64,000 bases of DNA from Escallonia rubra (lineage: Eukaryota > Streptophyta > Magnoliopsida > Escalloniales > Escalloniaceae): NCBI GenBank assembly GCA_033065855.1, contig JAVXUO010000587.1:62001-126000 (forward strand). The letters are read 5' to 3'. Below, piece after piece: positions 46,301 through 57,961 of the stretch; the first letter of the stretch is position 1, and each line of letters starts with the position of its first letter. Both the position numbers and the translations under genes were made by a program. The notes below the pieces were generated by a model. It saw only the letters and a program-made list of their open reading frames with translations. It did no database searches and was not told where the DNA came from.

Positions 46301-49300
46301 TCTCAGTCTGTGTGCACAGATTTGTATGTGTTTGCGTGTGCGTGCATTTACACTAAAAATTTAAAGTGGGCATCTCTTACACATTTGTGAAATGCAGGGA
46401 ATAAAAAATTTATAAACAATTCCATCAAAACTTACAAATTCTCTTGGACGAGCACCACCAAATAATATGTTCCTGCATTTGTGATCGATACAAGAAGAAG
46501 TCAGTTACAAACACCAAGAAATTGCAGCAAAGCCCGAAAAGAAAGGGAGAGAGGACAAACCATAATTAAAACAAAAAGAAACAGTTGCAATTTAAACAAT
46601 TAATATGTGACTTGTCCACTTCATGAACAGGACCATAATAAAGTAGAATGGCTACAGAGTAACAGCAAAATGAAAGAATGTCCGACATAAAAAATATTAA
46701 ATTAGTTAGACACCATTAAGAAATGACCCATCTTTTTTAGATTACGTTTTCCCTTAAATGATTCCCAAGGGGGGACAACCCATGTACACCAGGAACATAC
46801 AAGAGAAACTGAAACTGAAACGGAACAAAACAAAAGAAAAGCAGCCCCACAGAGCTGACCAAAGGAATAACTACATCATAACTCTGAGGCTGAACTCAAC
46901 AATGAAATTGGTAAAAGATTTAGAAAAATGACACTAAATTAAATGATTTTCAAACACATTTACGTCAAAATCAGTGCTACGCATTCTAAGAAGGCTGAAC
47001 GGCGAACGCCAAAGGGGAATGAAATTGTAAACAAGAAAATTTAAACAACGAAAAGGTTATCCACAAGTAGCCTAAAAACAGAACAAAGTATGTGTATCAC
47101 TTGAGAAACCACAGATATGTAATCTATCTATGCTGTATTAAACTTAGCTGGACAGACATCACTGTTAAAGTGTAAGTGCACACTAAATGCAATTTTCATA
47201 CCCAAATATAATTTGAGATTTTGAGGCATTAAAAAATAATTAAAATCTCTTTATAGAAGGAAAATAAGCTCAAACAACAGAAGCAGCAGCAAACAACAAA
47301 GTACCACGCCAATAGTGCAGCAAAAGCACTCAGTACTATCGAATGAAAGGTGCAACAAGTTGTACAGTAGTTGGGATGTCAAAAATTATACAGTTTTGGA
47401 GAAGAATATGTCCACGATTTTTTGTATCCTCTTGTTAGAGCAAGAAATTCATCTCTTACCCCAAAATTACTCTTTATAGTTTAAAATTTAAATAAAAGTT
47501 GTCTTACGTATTAAGTTACAGTTTCAAAACATATTTTATGCAAAAACACATCACAAACATAGAAATAACCCAACCCCACCACTAAAAAGAAAAAATTCAC
47601 AGACAATTCCAAACCTTTCTCTTTCAACATTTCTTGGTAATTGTTCAACAGGCTGTGAACGAGGCTTTAAACTCAACTTTGGGCGCTCAACTGCCTGATT
47701 CCCAGTGTCAGGTCCAGCTGAACCTGCCTTTATGGGATATGTATTTCCATGTATTTCAGATCCAGTTAACCCTGGTTTTGTCGGATTTGCATTTCCATAT
47801 CTTTCAGGTTCAGCGAACCCAGGTTTTGTGACATTTGCATTTCCATACAATTCAGGTCCAGCTAACCCAGTCTTTTTGGGATTAGCAATTTCATAAGTTT
47901 CAGGTCCACCTAACCCAGGTTTTGTGGGATTTGCATTTCCATAAAATTCACTACCATCCTTTGCAACAGCACGATCAACTTGCAGTTGGTATCCCTACAT
48001 TCAAAAAATTATGAAAATACATCAGAATGTGAAATTGATATAAGGAAATTTCAATAGAAGCGTCTCATAGGAAACATAAAATCTGGCCTACCTGCTTATA
48101 GTCAACATAAGGCTCTGAACTCTCATATGGTTTGGATCTGGGAAGTAATTTCAACTTTGGCCTGTCTGATGATTCTGAAGGCACCGGCATTGGCAACTCT
48201 GGCCCACCGGATTTGCCAGCAAGACGAGCCAGTTGAACCCCATCAGCATAAAATGGAGGGTTTCTATCCTTTGTCTCTGAATACAAAGGAGATCGAGGTC
48301 TCTCATAGGATGGTAACTCTTTTCCACCAACAGGTACCGCTTCATCAATTGCCAAACTCCGTTCTGCATGTCTCGCCAATGTCACATCATGAAATTCTCT
48401 CCCACCTGGCACATTCATCACATTGGAGGCATGCAAATCGTACATACTTGACTGGACTTCAATCTCCGTCTCGAGATTTCCAATAACCTCAACATCGACA
48501 GGATGATGCATTGGCTGCTTAGAATGCCACCGACCAGAAGAGACCTTCTCCAGTGCACTTGCATGGGCTAACTTCGACACGGCATCCGGAGCAGACCACG
48601 TCATAGGACCTCGGTCCCCAACACCCACCACCACCTCCTTCCTCATTCCCCATGCATTCAGATGTGACCCACCAACAGCCTGCTCACTACTACCAGACGC
48701 ATTCTGATTATTCACACCCCAAGCAGGCCTACTGCCACTAAAGTTCTGAGACTGCATTCCAACATGAGCTGCTGCATAAGAACTTTTCGCACCACCACTA
48801 GACAAATGTGCCTCTGGATTAGAGAACGGTCTGCTAATTCCCCCCACAGTCGATGAATAATCCAACTTGGGCTCCAATCGAACCGGAATCGGATGAATAC
48901 TCTCGTCACTAACCGTCCTACGCGGAGCAGACATGCCATCCAACGGCTTCCGCTCATCCTCATCGAAATTCCGACCAATGTGCACACTATGGGTAAGAAA
49001 CGGAGTCTTATCATCAAGACTCCTCACTGCCCCAGCCGAACCTGGCCTCAACCTGTGATCTGACCTTCCGACAGGGTTCCCCCATGGCACCGCCCGATCA
49101 AGCCCACCACGATCCAAAGGCCTCACAACACTATCAAACCACAAAAAGACAAAACAATGTGCTGTTTAGATTAATCCTAACTTTCTACTTTCAGGACCAG
49201 ATCTATTAATAGAAATACATGAAGTTAAAAACATTGGTATGCATCAAAGGGGCAAAGTTTGAACCCTTTTTGCTAAATCCAAGCCCTATTGTCTCTACCT

Positions 49301-50568
49301 GGTGGAAAAGCACCGCTAATGCGTCTTTTAAGTAACCCATGGGCGTACATTTAGTAAAGGAGGGTGTGGATGTAGCCCCACCCTACATATTCGTACATAT
49401 ATCTCGAATTTGAGCCAAAAAAATCAATAATGCATACTTCCTAATAGTTCCACTAAACTTCCCCATTTGACTTTTTACGACTTCTTAGGATAAATTCTAT
49501 AACCAAAACGTTGACTTTACTCGTTAGTTTTACCCTAGCTTGACTTGCCAAACCTTAGTTGCAGGAAACTCCTAATAAGGTGACGTTTCTCTCTCGGAAA
49601 CTCGCTTTTGCGATCCCAAGTTAGGAGCTCCATGGGATCTTGTCCCAAGCTAATATGGGAACTCGATCCCGTTAGCTGGATAGAGATGCATGGAACAAGT
49701 GAGAGAATACCTGAAAATCAAGCCCTTTTCAACTCAATTCCTTGTTTCTCTCCTCCTTCAAGTCCTTAAAACCTCCTTGTCTGTTGTTGCTGGCTATGTA
49801 AACTATACTAAACAAATGATAATACTCTTTACGCATTTATTTATTCAAGCCGCTCCCAACCTCAGATTCTTCTTGGTGCTTACACTCCCCCGCCCCCGCC
49901 CCCGCCCCCGCTTTGTGCTTGTGCAACTAAGTGCCAAACAATACTCATCTAATCCATGATTACTATGTGAGTTCAATTCGATGTTTACACGGTGCTAAAT
50001 CCACCCTGAAAATTCACAAAAGTCAAAGGGGTCAATCCAATCGAATAGCGGGTAGTACAACAGCATACATGGGTGGGGCAAAATCCACACCCCTTTTCGC
50101 TAATCCACACCCTGGGTGCAAAAAAGGCCGCTAATACATCTTTATAGCAATCAATGGGCCTTCAGTAAAAGAGGGTCTGAGTTTATGCCCCGCCCTCCAG
50201 AATACACACATCCATAGATTTACAAGTCAGATCGAAGGCGTGCTTACACAAAACCTAGCGATTCCAATCCAGTCAGTTGAGCAAAAGAAAAAGGCATTAA
50301 AACGTATGAGAGTTAAGTGGGAACTTAAATGAACATACACCCATAAACTTATTCAAACGTCAGATCTAAGTTATGCATACATAAGAACAAGGGTTTCAGA
50401 TTTGCGCGAAAGAAAACGGGAATGGGGGTGTAATCAGCGAATAACGATAGGATCGGGGGTAAAGTGGTGGAATACTTACGTGCCGGGAGCGGAAGGGAGG
50501 GGAAGATCGGAGGGGATCGAGCCGCCGTGAAAGTCCTTGAGAGTCATCGTTGCTTTCTTCTTCGACAT
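43358..50568 (-). CDS. eIF4B-like / translation initiation factor-related plant protein, 690 aa
   Basis: Six exons: 50568-50480, 49130-48092, 47994-47615, 46472-46436, 44032-43965 and 43817-43358. Phases agree throughout and all borders are GT-AG. Exon 4 is only 37 bases. The N-terminus MSKKKATMTLKDFHGGSIPS followed by PLPSAPG is a strongly conserved plant block. Exons 4-5 encode FGGARPREFVLKERG, resembling the FG.A.PRE..L.ERG motif of eIF4B proteins. The protein is otherwise low-complexity, rich in Gly, Pro, Arg and Ser, with PRPQINGY at the C-terminus. Exon 3 carries about five 16-17 residue repeats of YGNANPTKPGLxGPE type (residues ~393-475). A role in translation or RNA binding is inferred from the motif and from my memory of such proteins being labelled initiation factor-related. 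Confidence 0.8.
44033..46435 (-). other. Intron 4 of the eIF4B-like gene, with a Helitron-like insert
   Basis: At about 45797-46110 a plus-oriented copy of the TCTATACTAC... family (see 50880-51220) begins with TCTATACTACATATTAAG, has a GGTGTTACAT word and ends near GGTGGCTCGTATAA. A (GGGA)n patch lies at 44899-44908 and GAGC repeats near 45360-45380. No coding sequence recognised. Confidence 0.45.
47700..47950. repeat. Coding tandem repeat in exon 3 of the eIF4B-like gene
   Basis: About five ~51-base units; on the plus strand they read as repeated GGATTTGCATTTCCATA and CAGGTCCAGCTAACCCAG words. Units are in frame, so copy number could vary between alleles without breaking the protein. Confidence 0.75.
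49131..50479 (-). other. Intron 1 of the eIF4B-like gene with two MITE-like repeats
   Basis: Segments 49250-49385 and 50078-50203 share AACCCTTTTTGCTAAATCC-like starts, an AC/CCGCTAAT centre and GTAAARGAGGGT...GCCCCRCCCT ends, in the same orientation. A third relative is at 23970-24070. A CCCCCGCCCCCGCCCCCG patch lies at 49887-49911. Confidence 0.5.
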
Positions 50569-50879
50569 TTTTACTCTCTCTCTCTCTCTGCCCCTCCCTC
50601 CTGCTTCTCTCTCCAGAAAGATGAAGATATATACGTATATGCTGCAGTCTCTCTCTGTACGTACAGAGTCGGGAGGAAAAAAAGATTCGGGTTTCTCTTT
50701 GTTTACGGGTACACGGGGAACAAGATTTGGGAAATAGGAAAAACAGTTTGCTCCGAAACGGTAACGTTTTGGTTGGGGCTGCAGTGCCTCGATTGACACG
50801 TGGCACCATATTTTTAGGACACATTTATACGTCTATATATCTGTATCTATATATCTATACTACTTATAATGACGAGATG

Positions 50880-51222
50880 CTGTGCACACGCATTGCGTGT
50901 GCGATTCTGTCATTACAAACTATGAGTAATGTATTTTGAAATAATTTGCTTACCCACTATCGCTTACAAATGCAATTGACAGATTGTAATTTGAATTTTC
51001 TTTAGATTTGGGAGAGAACGGGAAATGTAAAAAAAGAAAATGGGTAGTTACCTGCAGAGAGTGTGTGTTTGTAACTAATGATTTTATAGAGAGTGAGTAG
51101 TTATATTTTACAATTCTGTTTTCATAATGGACACGTGTTAGCGCCAAAGTCACTCTCAATGTAACACCAAAAATGTATTATACCAAAAATAAACTTCTCA
51201 TTATATATAGTATAGATACTTT
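50880..51222 (-). mobile_element. Helitron-like short element, copy A
   Basis: On the minus strand it starts TCTATACTATATATAATGAG near 51222, has GGTGTTACA, and ends with the hairpin GCACACGCAATGCGTGTGC (50898-50880 region) then CAGCATCTCGT. A second copy (57935-56950) shares start, GTGTTACA word and a hairpin followed by CAGCTCGT. A TC start and a terminal hairpin suggest a Helitron, although the usual CTRR end is CTCG here. The outer flanks near 50845-50870 also form an inverted match to the start, so a TIR element is the alternative. Confidence 0.45.
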
Positions 51223-51434
51223 TCTATACTGAGTCAAAACATGGTTTAGTGTAACACTTTTTTAGTGTTACATTCAAACTCATCATGGTGCAGACAAGTG
51301 TCCCTAATATCGAATTTTCTTAAATTGCCCATTCTCTCAACAATTGTAGAGAGGACCACCAGGGCAAAAATATCAAAAGACACTAGTCCAGTCACTCTCC
51401 AATTTCAGTTACCAGATACCCTCCCTTTAACCTA

Positions 51435-52324
51435 GGGATGTCAATGGGGCGGGTCCATGTGCAGGTTTCATAATATCCAAACCCGCCCCGCCACACCAAA
51501 CATGTGAATTTGCCCTGCCCTGCCCCGCCTCGCTCTGCCATCGGGTTGGGAGACGATGATACCATCCCCGATCAGATGACCTTTGCGGTAATCCGACCCT
51601 AACCCGATCTGATCCGCAATTTGATCACATCGACGAGTTGATCAGAAAGTTCAGTCCCACCTGCAATTGAACTCTTAAACTGAAGATATTTTGAGATCTC
51701 TTTTCGACCCAAACCTACTTGGCTTTCTTCTTTGCAGCCTTACAGTGCTCAGGTTAGTGCTCGATAACACCACAATCACCAAATAAAGCTGGTACCAAAA
51801 CCCATTCATAAATTGGAATTCTAGTTGAAAGTGCAATATAAGAAGAATAATCTGGCAGTGATCAAACTGGGATTGAAAATGCAAAATAAGAAAGTGAAAG
51901 TGCAAAATAAAATATCTTAGTCTCAAGGACATGGTTAGGGGTCGCGGAAGGCTACGGCAGAAGCGCCGGCGGAAGGCGACTGCGGAAGCGACTGAAACCG
52001 GTGATCGATGACCGTCGAGAGGCGATGGCAGAAGGCGACCGACGATCGTGGACATGCTTGGGGTATGGCGCCATAGGAGAAGAAAAGAATTGGGGGGGGG
52101 GGGAGGGCAGATGAAAAGGGGCTAGGGTTTTCTAGATTTTATACAGGAGGAGATGGACGGTTGAGATTAAATGTTGATTAGGAAATAGTGTAGCGGTGCG
52201 GGTCAGATTTACCTAGAAAATAAATACCAAACCTGCTTGTGACTCGGTTATAGTAAAAAAATTCGCTCCTATAAGAGCGTGGCGGGGCGGATATCCGCCG
52301 AGTATGGGTCTGATTGTCATCCTA
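51435..52324. mobile_element. hAT-like element with 8-bp target duplication
   Basis: The terminus TAGGGATGTCAATGGGGCGG (left) pairs with inverted TAGGATGACAATCAGACCCA (right). Flanks CTTTAACC (51427-51434) and CTTCAACC (52325-52332) agree at 7 of 8 bases, the hAT signature. It spans 890 bases with no transposase; open frames inside have no known domain. Confidence 0.8.
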
Positions 52325-52332
52325 CTTCAACC

Positions 52333-53690
52333 TTACATCCATTCTCTCTTCCTCCTTTTCCATTACGGACTGCAATCCGTCAAGAAAATCTCTTTTGGGG
52401 TAACACGTCTTTGGTGTTATATAACTAACTATCTAAAATGGGGACACTTGGCACTATTAGAAATTTCTTAAAAAATGACACAAATGCAAAGCATTATTAA
52501 GTAGTAAATGACTACTTTAAGGACATGTTTGGTTTTTACAATTTAAAGTACTTATATATCATGCTTGATTTTTTAAACAAATTTCAAGCAACTTCATTGT
52601 TGCACATGGGACCATTTAAAATTTATTAAAAAATTATAGTAAAATATATATATTATAAAGGTCAAACTTACTTATATAAAAATATCATATTACTAACAAC
52701 ATTCTTGCACATTCATTGCGTGTGTCACGATTACTACATATGTCGAATGTTGACACTTAGTATTCTATAGTTCTTTTTTTAAGAAAATGATACAAAATAA
52801 ATATTTAATACTAAATAACTTTTTACAAGGACATGTTCAGTTTTCATAATTTAAAATTTATTTTACCGAGTGTGATAATAAAAATTTATATGTGATGCTT
52901 GATTTTTTAAACAAATTTCATATTATAAACTTTATTTTTGCACATGCATCACTTGTGTCATGTTGACTCATTCCTAATAGTTGTCCAATTAACGTGAAAA
53001 ATGACGTACTATAACAAATGAATGGAATTTTTGGAGTATAAGGAGGTTTTAAACGTTAGGAGGTTTGGGTAATGGAGTTTTCATCGTCAGTTGTACGATG
53101 CTATTTCTATTATGTCAAAAGGATTTTTCCTAATCATTTAACTCAATAATCGAGTGAATCAATTCATAACCAAAATTAATGTTGTGACCGTCATTCCTTT
53201 GGCGTTATGTCTTTTAGTGTCAAGTAATACGTCCCCTATCAATGTTTTCAAATAATGCCATTATTTCGATGGTAGGGATGACAAATGAGGTTTGATGTGA
53301 TAAATATGGTCCCAAAGGAATGGCGAAAACTTCATTAATTATGGGAATTAGTTTATACTATCCAAAAAGAAAAAGTACAATCAACAGCAAAGACTACATA
53401 AACGGAAATTTCGTGTGTTTCAACTAAGTGCAAGAGGTAAGACTAATAACTTTACATTACAACTAACAAAACATTATCCAATACATAATGTAACATATTA
53501 ATACAACACACACACACATGAGAGCTAATGCCATAAGTCTCCAACTCACTCATGGACCAGATGAGAGTGGGAGAAATAACTATTTCTCCACTGGTAGATG
53601 TGGATAGGGCCATAGATGATGTGTGTGTTTGTGTGTGGGTGTGGGTGAGATTCATTACAAATAAAAGATCTTCCCATGTTATACTATTCA
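52333..53690. other. AT-rich transposon debris
   Basis: Contains several partial relatives of the Helitron-like family, for example GGTAACACGTCTTTGGTGTTA near 52399 and GCACATTCATTGCGTGTGTC near 52709. Two near copies of a TGATGCTTGATTTTTTAAAC stretch with AATTTCA after it occur at 52561 and 52894. At 53566-53595 is the second GTGGGAGAAATA palindrome, beside a GT-rich repeat (53615-53650). No gene recognised. Confidence 0.45.
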
Positions 53691-53799
53691 ATTCTCGACG
53701 ACGAATTTATTTGATAGCTCAGATATTGTTATTCATGATATTGATCCTATTCAAGATCATCGAGAGGTAATTCATTCATTGAATTTACAGGAGAAATAT
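53690..53799 (+). other. Sequence left of the retroposon, possibly plastid-derived
   Basis: This segment joins directly to the psbM leader at 55103 if the retroposon is removed, so it may be part of the same plastid insert. I could not assign a plastid gene to it. It reads IYLIAQILLFMILILF in one frame, which may be chance. Confidence 0.35.
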
Positions 53800-55102
53800 G
53801 CAACTTCAGTGGTTAATTACACACATACAAATACACATTGACATGCACTAAAACATTCTCTCTGTCTTCTCTCTAAAAAAAAAAAAACAAACTCCACAGA
53901 AATCCCCGTGGCCGCCCCACCGTGCTTCTGCGCGTGTGGGGCGGCAACCAATCCGAAGCTTCAGCTTTAGGTCTTTATCTCCGTCTTTGTGGTGGTATAT
54001 TTACGAGGGATCAGTTGGTGCCCGACGGTACAAGAGGCGGGAAGACAGTGGCGAGGCGTCTCACCGGAATTTGATCGGAGATGGCAACATCAAGGTATGT
54101 CTCCGATCGTGGTCGATCTACGTAGATATGCTCAATCGACGTTCTTTCCACCGTTCGTCGGAGGTGACCGGAATATCACTGGCGGCAACCGAAAATCTTA
54201 CCGGCAGCGACCGGATTTTTGCCGGATTTTTTATCGTCATTTTTTTTTGAATAATCCTTCAGACTTTAAATTCCATTCTTATATGTTTCTTGTTCCTCAA
54301 TGGTGAAGGTTCGGGTTGGTGGTTGGTTGTTTGGTCCTAGTAGTAGCATGAAGGCTCGGGATAGAGGGACTTAGCCGTGGTTCTTGGGTTGTTTCTAGGA
54401 GTCCGTGGAGTCTAGAGAGGGGGGGTTGGGGGGGATAGGGTCTCGGGGGAGAGGGTTGGGGGGATAGGGTCTCGGGGGAGGGGGTAGGGGTGGGGTCAGT
54501 TCTGTTGGGTTGAAGTGGGGGGGTTTTGGGACCCGGGGAGGGGGGAGAGATTTGTCTTAGGGTTTTTTGGGCAATCAATGCAGGGCCGGGGGGTTGGGGT
54601 TTTAGGGATCTTTTCTAGATTCAAACATCATGTGTGTGTCTACTTTGGTATGGTAAGTCGTCAATGAATCGTGTTTCCTAAGCTCTGTATTGTGATAAAT
54701 TGTTTCGGCTTTGTTATGGGTTAGTCGAAGGATGTACATTGCGGCGTTGTTGATCCGGGGAGGTGAGATGCGACTCTTATACAGTGTACTCACCTGGGTG
54801 TCGTGCGGTTCCCGATTGTCAGCGTTATTGTTACCACATTTTATTTTGTTCTCTTTTTTGTTCCGTTTAAACCTATAAATTTTGCATGTTACTTTAAGTT
54901 GAATTAAAGTGTAGGATATGCTCTGCTCTAATTCAATTGTAATGTGTTTAAGTTTATTAGGTTCGTTGCTTGTATCGACCTTTTGGTCATGTATAACGAG
55001 TCACGGGAATGTCGTGACCATTTTTAGCCGTATGACATCTCTTGTAATCGCTGCAAAAGCGTTTTATTATCAATGATATTCTCAACTTTATTAAAAAAAA
55101 AA
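53800..55102 (+). mobile_element. LINE-like retroposon with perfect 15-bp target duplication
   Basis: TTACAGGAGAAATAT occurs at 53785-53799 and again at 55103-55117. The insert ends in CTTTATTAAAAAAAAAA immediately before the second copy, so it moved by target-primed reverse transcription in plus orientation. Its 1303 bases have a GC-rich front part (CCGTGGCCGCCCCACCG) and a T-rich 3' part, but no ORF1 or reverse transcriptase, so it is internally deleted or a non-autonomous derivative. Confidence 0.8.
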
Positions 55103-55176
55103 TTACAGGAGAAATATTTTTCATCTCTATGGGATTAAATCCCGAGTTATTGTGAAGTAAAAAAAAGGATGAGATT

Positions 55177-55272
55177 ATGGAAGTAAATATTCTTGCATTT
55201 ATTGCTACTGCACTGTTCATTCTAGTTCCTATTGCCTTTCTACTTATCATTTACGTAAAAAATCGTCAATGA
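55177..55272 (+). pseudogene. psbM: Nuclear copy of plastid psbM
   Basis: The frame [18 protein letters not shown] then [10 protein letters not shown] is photosystem II protein M, a one-helix 34-residue subunit encoded in plastids. The last codons are altered by a small deletion, giving KNRQ then stop in place of the usual KTVSQND, 31 residues in all. The leader with TATGGGATTAAATCCCGAG upstream is also plastid-like. Surrounding nuclear repeats and the nearby LINE show it is a plastid-to-nucleus insert (NUPT), not a working gene. Confidence 0.88.
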
Positions 55273-56090
55273 TTAATTCATTATGGGTTTTTTTTTCAAC
55301 CAATTGGGCCTCCCTTCACCACCCCAGTGACTCATAGTGGCTCATTCCTTAGAGTTGATTGGAATAGGATGCCTATGCTACTATGATCTTCAGACCACGT
55401 CGCTCTTGTGTTTTCATAAAAAAAGGTTCTTTCAAACATCCCTTTCCTATGGTGGGCCACTATGCAATATACTATACTATCGTCAGGTATGATTGTACAC
55501 CGAGAAAAAATACGTTGATGGATATTTTAGTTGCTCTAAAAGTTATGGTATTATTCGGTTAAGTTTTGAGGATAATATGTTTAGTGTATATGATCGAGCA
55601 AGTGTCTAACGTTCTGAAAATTTCGAGATGTTACAATAACATCCATTACAAACATAAAGTCCCAGGGTATGGAATCCCGAAAGAGGCTGGCCAAATTAAA
55701 TGAGCTATGCTAGCTTCTTTATGGTCTAACATTCTTGCCAATACATTGTCCTCATTCTATTCAAGATTGTAATCTCGAATGAAATATATAGCTCCATGAG
55801 CAACAGCTCTTGTCATGGTGCTGTAACGAAACTGATTGCAAAAGAAGGAAAATCAACCACATAAAATTACCTTATGAGAATTTCCTTTGATATCAAAAAA
55901 CTGCTCAGCAACATTTAGACAAGTGGGGAATGTTAGAAGAGTTTGGATAGAGCCGGATCTAAGCGTTGGCCAGGTACGCTTCCTGTAGTAAGAGGAGTAG
56001 TTATGAACCCTGTAGATTATCCCCACATATATATTGATCCGTACCCAACTCTCTCAAATCCCTTACCATACGGATGTTGGTAAAGATCGA
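55273..56090. other. Right flank of the plastid insert and spacer
   Basis: The first ~100 bases after psbM (TTATGGGTTTTTTTTTCAAC) are probably still plastid intergenic DNA; where the insert ends is unclear. The rest has no recognised gene. Confidence 0.4.
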
Positions 56091-56950
56091 ATATTATAGT
56101 ATACTAGAGTCGACACCAGTGTAGTAGGCACTATAGTATAGTGGGCACTATAGTATAGTGGGCACTATAGTATAGTGAGCCCACTATTCTCGAGTTTTAG
56201 GAACCATAACCAAATGAATATAGTATTCTCTGCCCCATCAGAAAGCATGAATTAATTCAATTCAACAACAAAAGGAGGTCAGGTCAAATCCTCGTACTCA
56301 ACCTTGGGAATGAACTACTTTTGACTACGCCATTAGGTTTGTCGCTTCGTTTTTCGTCATACTATAATGGGCCCACTATACTAGTATATAGATTATAGGG
56401 CATTATACTACACTATAGTGGCCCCACTATACTATTATACTAGTATAATGGGCGGGCACTATACTATAATGCCCATTGTACTACACTATACTATACAACA
56501 GTGCCTACTATAGTATAGTTACCCACTATACTAATCGCAACAGTGCCCACTATAATATAGTGTCCGACTATACTATTATACTAGTATAGTGGGCACTATA
56601 CTATAGTGCCAATTGTACTGCACTATACTATACAACAGTGCCTACTATAGTATAGTGGCCCATTATACTAATTGCAACAGTGCCCACTATAATATAGTAG
56701 CCTACTAAACTCTTGACGCCCACTATACTATAGTGGGCTACTATACTATAGTATAGTGCAGTACAATGGGCACTATATAGTATAGTGCCCACTATACATA
56801 GTATACTATACTACACTATACTAGTGCCCACTGTAGTGGCCATCATGTATAGTATAGTGGCCACTAGGGGCATTATAGTAATATAGCATACACAATACTG
56901 TAATTTATATTATGTGCCCACAATAGTATACGAGCTGCCGTGCAAACGCA
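56090..56950. repeat. Palindromic repeat field CACTATAGTATAGTGGGC
   Basis: Dozens of CACTATA/TATAGTG half-palindromes in both orientations, often as GTGGGCACTATAGTATAGTG or CCCACTATACTA. Pieces of the same field recur at 57938-57961, 59641-59787 and 60883-60900. Those pieces become contiguous if the LTR, hAT and Helitron-like inserts are removed. No coding potential. Confidence 0.85.
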
Positions 56951-57935
56951 TTGCACGTGCCAATAACTTTTTATTTGACTTTTGATAAAAGTTCGAAAAA
57001 ATTATGTAGCATAACGCAAACAAAGAAAGTAAACTATTGTAAAATTATTTAAATTATAAAGATAAATTAGTAATGTTTGTCAGAATTATGTAAACAACTC
57101 TTAGTTGTTTACATTTTTCAACACATTTGAATGTCGAACAATTTTTGCACTAACATTATTCAAGGAAATGATAAGTAACATTTGAATTTGGTATCTAAAT
57201 TAGATTTCAAAATAGGTAATCGCACAAAAACTTATTATTATGTTACTTAAACCCTATTTATTAATAAAAAAAAGAGAGCATATGTCACAGTATTCTACTT
57301 CCCCACCCCACTGCCCTATATTTTCTCTCTCACATTCCCCCACTCCCCTAAAAACACGACCTAGCACCACAATCGATGACCACAGACTTCCTTTTGTCAC
57401 CGAAAAGACTGAGAAACCGATGATCAAACTATGATACCACCGGGGAAAACTGGTAACCTAGACGGAGAACGGATGGGTTTTGAAGAAAAGGATGGTGATA
57501 TCACCAGAAAACATAGTTTTTGGCCAGAAAAAGAGAAAGGGGGACCAAGTGAAAACAGAGTTTAGAGTCGTTAAGGGAGATTGAAGGAGAAATGTAGAGA
57601 AGAAAATGGAAAAGAAAAACGCAAACTAGAAAATAACATATGCATGAAAGGCAGAAAAACAGAGTTACCGTTTGAGTGTTGAAAAAACGATTTGTAGGAT
57701 GGAATGGAGATGGAGGAATAGAGAAGGGAGGAAATGGGTTGATAAGAGAGCGGAGCAGTTACGTAAAGTATAGAGGGTGAGAGACTCAGGTAACTGAAGT
57801 TCGTGGAGAGTGGGCAGCGTTATTTTACATTTTTGTCCTGATATTTGACACGTGTCCTCACCTGAATGAGTTTCATTGTAACACTAAAATGGTGTTACAC
57901 TAAAAAAACTGTTCTCATTATAAGTAATATAGATT
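56951..57935 (-). mobile_element. Helitron-like element, copy B
   Basis: On the minus strand it starts TCTATATTACTTATAATGAG near 57935, carries GTGTAACACC and GTGTTACA plus GGACACGTGTC, and ends with a GCACGTGCAATGCGTTTGCA hairpin and CAGCTCGT near 56931-56950. It sits inside the palindromic field. No helicase is visible. Confidence 0.5.
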
Positions 57936-57961
57936 ATACTATAGTGTAGTATATTATAGTG

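Noticed and set aside
54297..54578. 93-aa Pro-rich frame and its plus-strand overlap
   Set aside because: Comes from a G-rich low-complexity patch inside the retroposon.
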